A stretch of 64,000 bases of DNA from DAIPKP01 sp964545875 (lineage in GTDB: Bacteria > Synergistota > Synergistia > Synergistales > Aminiphilaceae): assembly GCA_964545875.1 (NCBI GenBank), contig CAZJHH010000008.1, positions 1 to 64,000 on the forward strand. Direction: 5' to 3'. Made by a program: the position numbers and the translations under genes. Numbering within the stretch: the stretch's first letter is position 1; every line of letters starts with the position of its first letter. Below the pieces are notes generated by a model. The model was not told the DNA's origin. It saw nothing but the letters and a program-made list of their open reading frames with translations, and did not search any database. Below are positions 52,375 through 60,149 of this stretch, piece by piece.

Positions 52375-53118
52375 ATGGTTGCCTTGGAAGATCAGCAGCT
52401 TTGGGAAGAATACGAAGCCACAAAAAGCCCGGAAGTTCGGGAAAAAATCGTCAAGCGTTACCTTCCGTTGGTACGCTATGTGGTGGGGCGCATGGTGGTA
52501 ACCCCTCCTCCGGGACTGGACTACGAAGACATCCTCAGTTTCGGGGTTATCGGTCTTCTTCATGCGGTGGAAAAATTCGACCTTTCCCGAGGTTTCGTCT
52601 TCCAAACCTATGCGGTTCCCCGAATTCGCGGAGCCATTCTGGATGAACTCCGGAAGTATGATTGGATATCCCGGACGGGGAGAGAAAAACTTCAGAAGCT
52701 CGAACATGCCATGGAGCACCTGTTGCAGAAGCATGGGCATGTGGAGGACGAAAAGCTTCGAGAGGAGCTTGACATGGATGAGGCCTCCTATCGGGAGCTT
52801 TTGGAAATATCCGAGCGTTCCTTCGTGGTTTCCCTTGACGAGACTTTGGGATATGGAGAGAACGAAATGGAGCGAGGAGATTCTCTGGCGGACTCTTCCG
52901 CCCTGCCCGATGAGGTGCTGGAACAGCAGGAAGAGTATGAATGGCTTTATGCATCGCTTCAGAAACTTTCCGAGAGAGAACAGCTCGTGCTTTCTCTCTA
53001 TTACGCTGAAGGACTTACCCTGAAGGAAATCGGGGCTGTATTGGGGGTTACGGAATCACGGGTTTCTCAGATACACGGGAAAGCACTTATGATTCTTCGC
53101 ACAAAACAAGCGCTTTAG
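52375..53118 (+). CDS. fliA: Flagellar sigma factor sigma-D/sigma-28 (FliA)
   Basis: A 247-residue group-3 sigma factor. Region 2 (RYLPLVRYVVGRM, DYEDILSFGVIGLLHAVEKFDLSRGFVFQTYAVPRIRGAILDELR) reads the -10. Region 3 includes DEASYRELLEISE. Region 4 (LSEREQLVLSLYYAEGLTLKEIGAVLGVTESRVSQIHGKAL) reads the -35. It should use sites such as 25146-25172. ATG 52375 has GAAGGTG upstream; TTG 52357 overlaps the previous stop. No FlgM anti-sigma gene is seen here. Confidence 0.96.
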   Translation: MVALEDQQLWEEYEATKSPEVREKIVKRYLPLVRYVVGRMVVTPPPGLDYEDILSFGVIGLLHAVEKFDLSRGFVFQTYAVPRIRGAILDELRKYDWISRTGREKLQKLEHAMEHLLQKHGHVEDEKLREELDMDEASYRELLEISERSFVVSLDETLGYGENEMERGDSLADSSALPDEVLEQQEEYEWLYASLQKLSEREQLVLSLYYAEGLTLKEIGAVLGVTESRVSQIHGKALMILRTKQAL

Positions 53119-53134
53119 AGGGAGGGGTTGCCTT

Positions 53135-54718
53135 ATGGGGAAGAGGCCTTTTCGACTTGACGTTCGCGATGAGGGAGTTTTCCTTTTAGTTAATGCCGAG
53201 GAAGACGTGACGGCTTCGGATGTGGTGGACTATCTGCACGCCACGGAAATCGAAGACTACGATGTCTCTGCGATTGCAAAAGCGGTGGAAGAGCGGGGAA
53301 CGTTCGTGCGCGTGGCTGACAGAAAACAGGAGCTTGATCGGAAGGCGGAAATTCTCGTACGAGTGGGGGACGAGGATCTTTCTGCCTCGATACGCATACT
53401 GCCTCCTCTGGGCAATCCCTGGCCCGTGCTGGAAGAACTCCGGGGAGAGCTTGCTCAGATGGGCATTGTCTTCGGAGTGGATGACAAGGCTCTCGAAAGA
53501 ATAGTCGCCGAGCACCGTGCCAAGGAGTGGATCGAAGTTGCCCGGGGGATACCCCCCATCAACGGCAAGGATGCCCGGTTTATCTATCATGTAGATCTCC
53601 AGAAGGCCAAACCCAAGGCCATCAGCGATACCAAGGTGGACATGAAAGACCTTGGCGTGGTGGTAAGTGTCCGGGCGGACCAGGAGCTTCTCGAAAAAGT
53701 TCCTCCTCAGGTTTCCAGTGACGGTACCAGTGTTTACGGAAAGCCCATCACCGCCATCCTTGCCAAGGATAAAGTCATGCCTGCGGGAAAGAATACGCAT
53801 GTTTCCGAAGACGGCATTCATCTCTACGCTTCCATTGATGGTTGCGTGCTTGTCCAGGAAGGAAAAGTTCACGTACAGCCCATCTATCAGGTGGAGGGAG
53901 ATGTGGATTATGGAACGGGGAACATCGAGTTTATCGGGGATGTCCTCGTAAAGCAGACCCTTCGGGATGGTTTCGACATAAAGGCCGGAGGAAACGTCAT
54001 TATCGGCGGTGTCGTGGAGGGGGCTACCATTACCGCCGAGGGAAACGTGGAGATCAAAGGCGGCGTCCGAGGAATGGGAAAGGCCTTTATCTCCGCCAAG
54101 GGAAGCATTCTCGTGGGGTACCTGGACCAATGCACCTTGGAAACCGGAGCAAACGTGGTGGCGAAAAACGCGATCATGCACAGCATTATCCGAGCCAAGG
54201 GAGATGTGGTTGCCGAAGGAAGCAAGGGGCTTATCGTGGGGGGGACCATCCACGCGGGATCCCAGGTACGCTGTCAAACCCTGGGGAATGAGATGGGAAC
54301 CAAAACGGATATCCATGCCGGGGTCAATCCTCTGGCGATCCAGGAGAAGGCCCAAGCCGAGCAGGAGCTTGCGGAACGGGAAAAGCAGTACCAGGAAGTC
54401 ACGAAAAACATCGACTTTCTCAAGAAAGTGGAGGCTTTAGGAAAGCTGGATAACGAAAAACGCCAGATTCTTCTGAAACTCACCCAGGCGAAGTTCCAGA
54501 TTCAGGCGAAAATGGAGAGTGAGAGGAAAACTCTCGAGAAGATCGAACAGCAGCTCGGCAAAATGGAGAAGGAAGGACGCATCTCCGTGCAGGGAGTAGT
54601 CTATCCTGGAGTTTCCATCCATCTTCGGGGGTTGACATATATCGTTCGAGACGCTTTAAAGTATGTAACCTTTATGTATGATCAGGGAGAAATCCGGGCT
54701 ACCTCCTACATCAAATAG
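53135..54718 (+). CDS. fapA: Flagellar assembly protein A (FapA, DUF342)
   Basis: A 527-residue DUF342/FapA protein. Residues 75-165 are an N-terminal alpha/beta domain. Residues 165-425 are a Gly/Val-rich right-handed beta-helix with repeats such as GDVLVKQTLRDGFDIKAGGN and GVVEGATITAEGNVEIKGG. A coiled coil (about 425-485) and a short tail follow. Genes of this family lie next to sigma-D in many Firmicutes. Its molecular role is poorly known; membrane-associated assembly functions have been proposed for homologues. Confidence 0.9.
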   Translation: MGKRPFRLDVRDEGVFLLVNAEEDVTASDVVDYLHATEIEDYDVSAIAKAVEERGTFVRVADRKQELDRKAEILVRVGDEDLSASIRILPPLGNPWPVLEELRGELAQMGIVFGVDDKALERIVAEHRAKEWIEVARGIPPINGKDARFIYHVDLQKAKPKAISDTKVDMKDLGVVVSVRADQELLEKVPPQVSSDGTSVYGKPITAILAKDKVMPAGKNTHVSEDGIHLYASIDGCVLVQEGKVHVQPIYQVEGDVDYGTGNIEFIGDVLVKQTLRDGFDIKAGGNVIIGGVVEGATITAEGNVEIKGGVRGMGKAFISAKGSILVGYLDQCTLETGANVVAKNAIMHSIIRAKGDVVAEGSKGLIVGGTIHAGSQVRCQTLGNEMGTKTDIHAGVNPLAIQEKAQAEQELAEREKQYQEVTKNIDFLKKVEALGKLDNEKRQILLKLTQAKFQIQAKMESERKTLEKIEQQLGKMEKEGRISVQGVVYPGVSIHLRGLTYIVRDALKYVTFMYDQGEIRATSYIK

Positions 54719-54802
54719 GAACTTCGGATTTTTCTGGTTCAGAAAAAGATCCAGGGGGAATCTTTGTCTTCTGAAGTGTTCTCCCGTTTCCGATAAAAAA
54801 GG

Positions 54803-54808
54803 TATAAT
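54803..54808 (+). promoter_or_regulatory. -10 box of a possible promoter before the unknown trio
   Basis: A perfect TATAAT lies 24 bases before the next gene in the 113-base gap after fapA. No good -35 stands at 17 bases, so this is weak. GGAGGAG at 54821-54827 is the ribosome-binding site of the next gene. Confidence 0.3.
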
Positions 54809-54831
54809 GCAGCAAAAACGGGAGGAGCGTG

Positions 54832-55164
54832 ATGAGAGTGATCCGCCCGGTGGATATGCAGCTTGCCTACTGGAAAGTGGAACAACAGGCTTCTCATGCG
54901 AAATCCCCGGAGTCTTCCTTTGCTCAAACTATACAGAGTCAGGAAATAGTGGAAGAAAACCAGCTGCGGCAGCAGCGGGTGCTCCAGAGCGAAGAAAGCC
55001 AGACGGAAGATCGCATCAAAGAGAAAAAAGATGGAAATCCTCGCGAATTCGAAGGTCAGGAAAAAGATGAGGAGTCCAAGGCGGAAGTGGAGAAAGATTC
55101 CGGAGAATCTCCGGAGCCATCCAGAGGGATGTCTCTGCTTGGAGGGCTGGATCTTTACGGTTAG
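54832..55164 (+). CDS. Small unknown protein downstream of fapA
   Basis: A 110-residue, highly charged protein. The N-terminus (VIRPVDMQLAYWKVEQQ) looks ordered, followed by a Glu/Gln/Lys-rich coiled coil and a short SLLGGLDLYG tail. No family is recognised. GTG 54829 directly before the ATG could also serve as start. Close spacing to fapA and to the next gene suggests a flagella-linked operon, but a function cannot be stated. Confidence 0.6.
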   Translation: MRVIRPVDMQLAYWKVEQQASHAKSPESSFAQTIQSQEIVEENQLRQQRVLQSEESQTEDRIKEKKDGNPREFEGQEKDEESKAEVEKDSGESPEPSRGMSLLGGLDLYG

Positions 55165-55197
55165 TTGTGGCGAGCCTCTTTTGAAAGGAGTACCGGG

Positions 55198-55791
55198 TTG
55201 GCGCATTCTTCGGGAAATTTACTGCTGGGATACATATATGAAGAGCATGCCCAGGATGTTTATCGGGGGGCTCTTCTCGTCACGGATTCCAGGGGAATTC
55301 CCAAGGATTTCCGTTATACCGAACCCATACGGCCTTCGCGGCTGGAAAAAGTCCTTTACGGCAACGCCCTGGGAGCGTATCTTCTTGAAGAGGTGATTTT
55401 GGGAGCCCTGGTGGATGCTCTTTCCGTCTCTCCTGCCCTTTGGCTTTGTGAGCGGAAATCTCTCTTTCTCCCCCTTTATAAAAAAAGCCGCATTCCTACG
55501 TTTCTCCTGCACCAGGGGGGGCATGCTCCGTTGGATCACGTAGGTGAAATTCAGCCTCAGCCCCAGGAAAACATCTTTCTGGTCCAGCTTTATGCATTGA
55601 GTGATGCTCTTCGGATAGAGGTTCCCGAGCAGGAGACATCCAAAATGGAACAGCATGTAGCGCTTTTGCTGGAAGTAGCGGAAACCATGGATGTTATGGA
55701 GCCCTTCGGCCGCATTGCCACGGCCCTGGCGGCGGTTGAAGAGTCGCCGTCGGAGCCCTCCCGGAATGAAAAACTCTCAAACCTTTCATGA
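55198..55791 (+). CDS. Unknown soluble protein
   Basis: A 197-residue protein starting at TTG 55198 with AAAGGAG 7 bases upstream; an earlier in-frame TTG at 55165 lacks a ribosome-binding site. It has a mixed alpha/beta pattern with no membrane segment or known motif, and a segment LLGYIYEEHAQDVYRGALLVTD near the start. It overlaps the following gene by 26 bases. Not recognised. Confidence 0.6.
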   Translation: MAHSSGNLLLGYIYEEHAQDVYRGALLVTDSRGIPKDFRYTEPIRPSRLEKVLYGNALGAYLLEEVILGALVDALSVSPALWLCERKSLFLPLYKKSRIPTFLLHQGGHAPLDHVGEIQPQPQENIFLVQLYALSDALRIEVPEQETSKMEQHVALLLEVAETMDVMEPFGRIATALAAVEESPSEPSRNEKLSNLS

Positions 55792-56434
55792 TGTCCGGGC
55801 GGTTCTTTCCCGATTGTTCATGGGGAGGATCTCCGTCAGGGGAGGGAACTTTCAGGAGCTGCGACAGGCGGGTGTACGCAGAAATGCCCGTAACCCCCGG
55901 GTATATTCCCTTCCTTCGAGAAAGGAAGAGGAGTTCGTATATACCTCTATTTCACCAAGTTCCGTGGAGTGCCGTTCTTCGTCGGTACTTCTTCTCTATC
56001 GGGAAGGGTGTCCTGTGCACGTGGGACTTCAAGCTATGGAAAGGCCGCAAGTTACCTATGTTCCCTGCGGTTTTTCCCCGACGCTTCGAGGGAATCTCCT
56101 TCAGAGAAAAAAGATGAAGGTTCTTGCCGCTCTGGACAGAATGTATGCCCTTCCTCAGAAACGGAACAATCTTGTAGGGTATCTCAAAAACCGCTTTCCG
56201 GGAACCCCGAAGGCGGGAATTTTTGCTTTTTTTTCCCCTCTCATACGAAGCTGTGTCCGTAAAACAGCTCTCGATAAAAATGCGGGAACTCTTGATGTCT
56301 GGATGGAGCCGCGAAAAGCTGGTATGCGTTCCTACCATCTTCTTCTCATGAAAACTCCTGGGGAAACGAAATTGCGATGGGTGTGGATAGAGGCCGGCAA
56401 GAACGACAATATCTTCGGAGGTGGTGTCGGGTAG
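55766..56434 (+). CDS. Unknown basic protein
   Basis: A 222-residue, Arg/Lys-rich protein with five Cys scattered along the chain and no membrane segment. Not recognised. The ATG at 55766 overlaps the previous gene; the ribosome-binding site is modest (GGAG 10 bases upstream). The next gene is 100 bases away. Confidence 0.5.
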   Translation: MKNSQTFHDVRAVLSRLFMGRISVRGGNFQELRQAGVRRNARNPRVYSLPSRKEEEFVYTSISPSSVECRSSSVLLLYREGCPVHVGLQAMERPQVTYVPCGFSPTLRGNLLQRKKMKVLAALDRMYALPQKRNNLVGYLKNRFPGTPKAGIFAFFSPLIRSCVRKTALDKNAGTLDVWMEPRKAGMRSYHLLLMKTPGETKLRWVWIEAGKNDNIFGGGVG

Positions 56435-56534
56435 AGGGGATCTCGAGAAAGAAACTTTCGTGCTCGGAAATGCGTACTCGGTAAAACAACACGTTCGAAG
56501 CAGTGTCATCTTTAAATGGAGGTAAGGCCCCGGT

Positions 56535-56975
56535 ATGGCGGAAGATAAGGAGAAATCCACAGTAGCACTTGCAATCGGAGATGAAGTGGAGGGTTCCGTA
56601 GAGCATATTACGGCCTACGGTGCCTTTGTGCGTCTCGGTACGGGACAGAAGGCCATGATTCATATCTCGGAACTTTCTCACGAGTATGTTCAAAAAGTGG
56701 AGGATCTTCTCGAGGTAGGGCAGAATGTAAAGGCGAAGGTCATAAAGATTGACGAAAAGGGGCGCATTGACCTTTCTCTCAAGGCTTTACAGGCTAAGGC
56801 CGCCTTTTCGCCTCCCCCGAAATCGCCGAAACCGAAAACCGGCAGTTCTCCCGATGATTTCGAAAAACAGCTCTCCACGTTCTTGAAGCGCAGTGAAGAG
56901 AAGATTGCGGAAATCGCGGCAAAAAACAAGGGGAAAAGCGGCAGTCGCAGGCGCGGTGGGGGAGCCAAGGGATAA
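56535..56975 (+). CDS. S1-domain RNA-binding protein (YabR/GSP13-like)
   Basis: A 146-residue protein. Residues 12-85 are one S1 domain: GDEVEGSVEHITAYGAFVRLG, then MIHISELSHEYVQKVEDLLEVGQNVKAKVIKIDEKGRIDLSLKAL. The tail is Lys/Arg/Pro-rich and ends RRRGGGAKG. Homologues bind RNA or ribosomes and lie near divIC/ppx-type genes in Firmicutes. GGAGGTAAG precedes the ATG. Confidence 0.92.
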   Translation: MAEDKEKSTVALAIGDEVEGSVEHITAYGAFVRLGTGQKAMIHISELSHEYVQKVEDLLEVGQNVKAKVIKIDEKGRIDLSLKALQAKAAFSPPPKSPKPKTGSSPDDFEKQLSTFLKRSEEKIAEIAAKNKGKSGSRRRGGGAKG

Positions 56976-56981
56976 GTTTCT

Positions 56982-57605
56982 ATGCAAAAAGAGAAACCAC
57001 GTTGTTTTTCAGGGGGGCAACCCCCTTTTTTTGTCCAACCGCTTCTTTTTCGGGATCGCAGAGTTCTGGCCCTTTCCATGGGAGGGCGTAATTTTTCTGC
57101 GGACCTTGTCCTGGGGGTGGCAAAGCGATGCCTCTCTGGATTTCCCCAGGTTCTTCTGTGCAGCTCTCTCCGGAATGGGTACCCCTTTCCTACAAATTTC
57201 TGGCTCGTTTGCCCCTGGCTTCAGGAACGGTGCGCTTCTTTGGAGAGCCTTTCGGGAGTCTCTTCTCTGGAGAGACACCTGGCCGAAGAAACCCCTCCTG
57301 CCTCCTGGATAGCCTGGCATATGGCGCATGTGAGAGTTCGGTTGGCCCTTCTTGAAAGCGGATGTGTTTCTTTTATGCGACGTTATCGCTCGGGGTGGTG
57401 GCGTGCTCTGACCCGGCGGGGCATAGGTGGAAGCGAACTCCGGATGCCTCCCCGGGTGAAGTGCCTGCACCTCCAGATGGCGAGTTACCTTGCCTTGGGA
57501 TGGCATCCGGGAGAAGCGTGGATGCGGAAGGAATTTTCCGCCTTTTCGTGCTCTTCTCCGGGGAGATGTTCCCCGGAAGCGGCGCAGCAAGGAGGTCTTT
57601 CATGA
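56982..57605 (+). CDS. DUF501 family protein
   Basis: A 207-residue protein whose core (VLGVAKRCLSGFPQVLLC, PFPTNFWLVCPWL, later WIAWHMAHVRVRLALL) matches the DUF501 pattern. DUF501 genes commonly stand beside ppx/gppA, as here, with a 4-base overlap (ATGA). The first 35 residues are unconserved, so a later start is possible. Molecular function is unknown. Confidence 0.72.
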   Translation: MQKEKPRCFSGGQPPFFVQPLLFRDRRVLALSMGGRNFSADLVLGVAKRCLSGFPQVLLCSSLRNGYPFPTNFWLVCPWLQERCASLESLSGVSSLERHLAEETPPASWIAWHMAHVRVRLALLESGCVSFMRRYRSGWWRALTRRGIGGSELRMPPRVKCLHLQMASYLALGWHPGEAWMRKEFSAFSCSSPGRCSPEAAQQGGLS

Positions 57606-58525
57606 CTTTGTATGCGGCCATGGACGTGGGATCCAACTCTCTGCGTTCCCTGGTGGTGCGAAGCACTTTTCCCGTTATGGAATATGTTTGCTCTTCTTCG
57701 GATATTACCCGCATTACCCAGGGGCTTCGGGAGGGAAAGGGGATTCTGGGAGAAGAAGGAATATCCCGAACCTGTGCGTCTCTCGCGGAGGTTCACAAAA
57801 ACCTCGAAGCCTTGAATGTGCCTCCGGAAAATCGAGTTTTTTTCGCCACCGAATCGCTGCGAAGTGCCCTCAATGCGGAAGAAGTGATACAACGCCTGGA
57901 AAAAGCCGGAGGTGTTCCCCTGAGAATACTTTCGGGAGATGAGGAAGCCTGCTATACGTCCTTCGGAGCGGCTTTGGCTTTTCCCGATGCGGGGGGAGTC
58001 TTCGACCTAGGAGGAGGAAGCCTCGAAGTCGCCTTTTCTTCGGAAAGATTTTCCCTTCCTCTCGGGGCGGTGCGCATGCACAACCTTTTCGGGAGTGATT
58101 TCCGGAAGCTCCGGGAGTATCTCCAAACGAATCTGGCGTTTCCCGGAGCACTCCCGCACGGACTTATCGGTGTGGGGGGAACCTCCTCGACCCTCGCCAT
58201 GATGTGTAGGGGAATAGAGGTTTCTTCCTATGGACCCGAGAAAGTACACGGTTTTCCCGTCCATCGGGAACATCTCGTTTCGTTCATCCAAAGGCTGGGG
58301 CCTCTTTCGCCGGAAGAACGGGGAAAGACTCCCGGGCTTCCGCAAAAACGGGCAGACATCATCGTGGCGGGACTTGTGGTTATCCACGAGCTCCTGCAAT
58401 TTCTTCAAATTTCTTCGTATGTCCACAGCGAGTGCGATCTCCTTTGGGGGATTTTACGCGAAGCTCTTCGTAAGCGAGGGGCTCTTCCGGAAAGAGCGTA
58501 TTTTCCCAATTCTCCCGGCACATAG
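57602..58525 (+). CDS. Exopolyphosphatase / pppGpp phosphohydrolase family protein (Ppx/GppA)
   Basis: A 307-residue ASKHA-fold enzyme. Phosphate loops are AAMDVGSNSLRSLVV and GGVFDLGGGSLEVAF; the catalytic Glu region is FFATESLRSALNAEEVI, and the GVGGTSSTLAMM motif is present. It lacks the C-terminal HD-like domain of E. coli Ppx, which is common in short homologues. Substrate (polyphosphate or pppGpp) cannot be chosen from sequence. AAGGAGG precedes the ATG. Confidence 0.9.
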   Translation: MTLYAAMDVGSNSLRSLVVRSTFPVMEYVCSSSDITRITQGLREGKGILGEEGISRTCASLAEVHKNLEALNVPPENRVFFATESLRSALNAEEVIQRLEKAGGVPLRILSGDEEACYTSFGAALAFPDAGGVFDLGGGSLEVAFSSERFSLPLGAVRMHNLFGSDFRKLREYLQTNLAFPGALPHGLIGVGGTSSTLAMMCRGIEVSSYGPEKVHGFPVHREHLVSFIQRLGPLSPEERGKTPGLPQKRADIIVAGLVVIHELLQFLQISSYVHSECDLLWGILREALRKRGALPERAYFPNSPGT

Positions 58526-58645
58526 CACATAAGCAGTGCTTATCCGGAAATTGCCCTCAAGGATTGCCGGGGATGTACATCCTAAACCAGAAGCAAATCT
58601 TTGTCATTGCCTGGTTCCATACCCAAAAATGTGCTTTTTAGGGGG

Positions 58646-58673
58646 TTGACGTACCGGCGAAAACCTGTAAAAT
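58646..58673 (+). promoter_or_regulatory. Strong promoter of the tRNA cluster
   Basis: TTGACG, a 16-base spacer and TAAAAT lie 36 bases upstream of tRNA-Lys. The bases after the -10 are GC-containing (tgtcttcctgcggg), as in growth-controlled stable-RNA promoters. Confidence 0.7.
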
Positions 58674-58709
58674 GTCTTCCTGCGGGAACGAAATGTCCCC
58701 TTTTCATGA

Positions 58710-58785
58710 GAGTCGTTAGCTCAGTTGGCAGAGCACCGGACTTTTAATCCGGGTGTCCTGGGTTCAAGTCCCAGACGACTCACCA
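58710..58785 (+). tRNA. tRNA-Lys (TTT anticodon)
   Basis: A 76-base cloverleaf. The acceptor stem GAGTCGT pairs with ACGACTC, then A and an encoded CCA. The anticodon stem is CCGGA/TCCGG with loop CTTTTAA, giving anticodon TTT. The T-arm GGTTCAAGTCC is standard. Confidence 0.98.
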
Positions 58786-58792
58786 TGCTAGC

Positions 58793-58868
58793 GGTCCCAT
58801 CGTCTAGTGGTCTAGGACACAGCCCTTTCAAGGCTGCGGCACGGGTTCAAATCCCGTTGGGACCGCCA
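58793..58868 (+). tRNA. tRNA-Glu (TTC anticodon)
   Basis: A 76-base cloverleaf starting GGTCCCA, pairing with TGGGACC, then G and an encoded CCA. The anticodon loop CTTTCAA gives TTC. It lies 7 bases after tRNA-Lys, so the three tRNAs are one transcript. Confidence 0.98.
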
Positions 58869-58877
58869 TTTTTTATT

Positions 58878-58953
58878 GCCAGCGTAGCTCAGTTGGTAGA
58901 GCAGCGCACTCGTAATGCGCAGGTCAACGGTTCGAGTCCGTTCGCTGGCTCCA
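58878..58953 (+). tRNA. tRNA-Thr (CGT anticodon)
   Basis: A 76-base cloverleaf with GCCAGCG pairing CGCTGGC, then T and an encoded CCA. The anticodon stem is GCGCA/TGCGC and loop CTCGTAA gives CGT. Confidence 0.98.
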
Positions 58954-58964
58954 GTAGTTGCAAA

Positions 58965-58999
58965 GCCTCGGGCAATTTTTAGCTTGAGGCATTCTTTTT
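58965..58999 (+). terminator. Terminator after the tRNA cluster
   Basis: GCCTCGGGC pairs with GCTTGAGGC (9 bp including two GU pairs) around an AATTTTTA loop, followed by a T-rich run. It starts 12 bases after tRNA-Thr. Confidence 0.6.
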
Positions 59000-59059
59000 C
59001 GGAGCAGCGCGGAAAGAATCGAAGCTGGCTTAGAATACACAAGAGAATATACATATACA

Positions 59060-59089
59060 AGCCCAGGGCAAAGAGCCCGGGGCTTTTTT
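59060..59089 (+). terminator. Second, stronger terminator after the tRNA cluster
   Basis: AGCCC-a-GGGC pairs with GCCC-g-GGGCT (9 pairs around one A-G mismatch, 5-base loop), then six T's. The stretch 58954-59315 contains no gene: it holds this and the neighbouring terminators, a promoter and nothing else recognised. Confidence 0.8.
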
Positions 59090-59171
59090 CGTGCTTTTTC
59101 TTTTCCGGCGCATGGCTGGATAGCTTGCTCGAAGGGAGGTGAGAGCCGGATCGCCCCTCCCTCTCTTTCTG

Positions 59172-59194
59172 CCTCCTTCCGGAGGAATTTTTTT
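59172..59194 (+). terminator. Possible weak terminator
   Basis: CCTCC/GGAGG with a TTCC loop is followed by AA and seven T's. The stem is only 5 bp, so this is tentative. Confidence 0.3.
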
Positions 59195-59253
59195 CATGAC
59201 TATGTGAAAGAGGCGAAAAAAGGTACAATGACCGGGAATTTTTGGTATTTCCG

Positions 59254-59281
59254 TTGTTGTCCCGAAGTGTTCGGGTATACT
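59254..59281 (+). promoter_or_regulatory. Promoter of the L,D-transpeptidase-like gene, with a palindrome filling the spacer
   Basis: TTGTTG (59254-59259), a 16-base spacer and TATACT (59276-59281) form a fair housekeeping promoter 34 bases before the gene. Fifteen of the 16 spacer bases are the perfect inverted repeat CCCGAA-GTG-TTCGGG (59261-59275), which looks like an operator for a dimeric regulator. Confidence 0.6.
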
Positions 59282-59315
59282 GGAAGGGTAAAACCGAGAA
59301 AAAGGATTGATGTAT

Positions 59316-60062
59316 ATGCGAAAAAAATATCGGGTTCGCCGGCCGAGAATTCGTTTCGGCCCCATTCTCTTTCCACTCGTTTCGGTGCTGTTGCTGGTGG
59401 GAACGGTGTATGCCTGGATGAGCTTTATCCGTTCCTCTTCTCATGGTTTTGGAGATTCCGAGAATCTTGGCGGGGTGGTCGTGGTGGCTCCCGAAGAGGA
59501 TTCTCCCGGAGCTTTTCTTGAGGAGGTTTCCCCAGGGCAGGATTCTGAAGTGTCTCTGGTGGCGATTCCCGGAGGAGATGTGCCGGTTTCGGAAAAATTA
59601 CAGGGAAGGCCCGAGGGGAGAATTACCGCTCTTCCCGAAGGTTTCGGAACGATTCCGGACGGAAAATGGATAGCCGTAGACAAGAGTGCCATGCAGCTCA
59701 TGCTGTGTGAGGGCTCCCGAATACTGGCGACATATCCCGTGGGCATCGGAGCGAATACGGGAAATAAAGAAAAGGCCGGGGATAATCGAACCCCCGAGGG
59801 GCGTTTTTCCATAGAGAACATTCAGGATTCCAGCGGCTGGACCCACGATTACAAGGATGGCCGGGGCCCTGTCAAGGGTGTTTATGGCCCCTGGTTCCTG
59901 CGGTTGCGAATGTCTTGGTCCGGTTTGGGAATATGCGGAACTCCGGATCCGAATCTCGTGGGAAAACGCAATACCCGAGGTTCTATCCGGATGCTCAACG
60001 AGGATATCCAGGCACTCAAGGAGCAGGTGAAGGTAGGAACCGTAGTGGTGATAATGCCTTAG
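59316..60062 (+). CDS. L,D-transpeptidase (YkuD) homologue lacking catalytic Cys and His
   Basis: A 248-residue protein: a basic N-terminus, one membrane helix or signal anchor (residues 16-36), an acidic linker and a YkuD domain (about 115-248) with WIAVDKSAMQLMLCEG and AGDNRTPEGRFSIEN. Active enzymes have IHGT...SHGCIRM; here the same positions read ICGT (Cys207 for His) and TRGSIRM (Arg221 for His, Ser223 for the nucleophilic Cys). It is therefore probably a peptidoglycan-binding pseudoenzyme, or uses a changed chemistry. ATG 59316 has AAAGGA at a better distance than ATG 59310. Confidence 0.88.
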   Translation: MRKKYRVRRPRIRFGPILFPLVSVLLLVGTVYAWMSFIRSSSHGFGDSENLGGVVVVAPEEDSPGAFLEEVSPGQDSEVSLVAIPGGDVPVSEKLQGRPEGRITALPEGFGTIPDGKWIAVDKSAMQLMLCEGSRILATYPVGIGANTGNKEKAGDNRTPEGRFSIENIQDSSGWTHDYKDGRGPVKGVYGPWFLRLRMSWSGLGICGTPDPNLVGKRNTRGSIRMLNEDIQALKEQVKVGTVVVIMP

Positions 60063-60149
60063 CGTAGGCGTGTCTCTGGAAAGGACTTCGTGCAGGAGAG
60101 CCGGGGATTTTCCGAAAGGCTCCGAAAATATGGCGAAGGGAGTGTCTGT

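Noticed and set aside
54788..54796. CCGATAA upstream of the unknown trio as a sigma-D -10 box
   Set aside because: No TAAA-like -35 lies 15 bases upstream.
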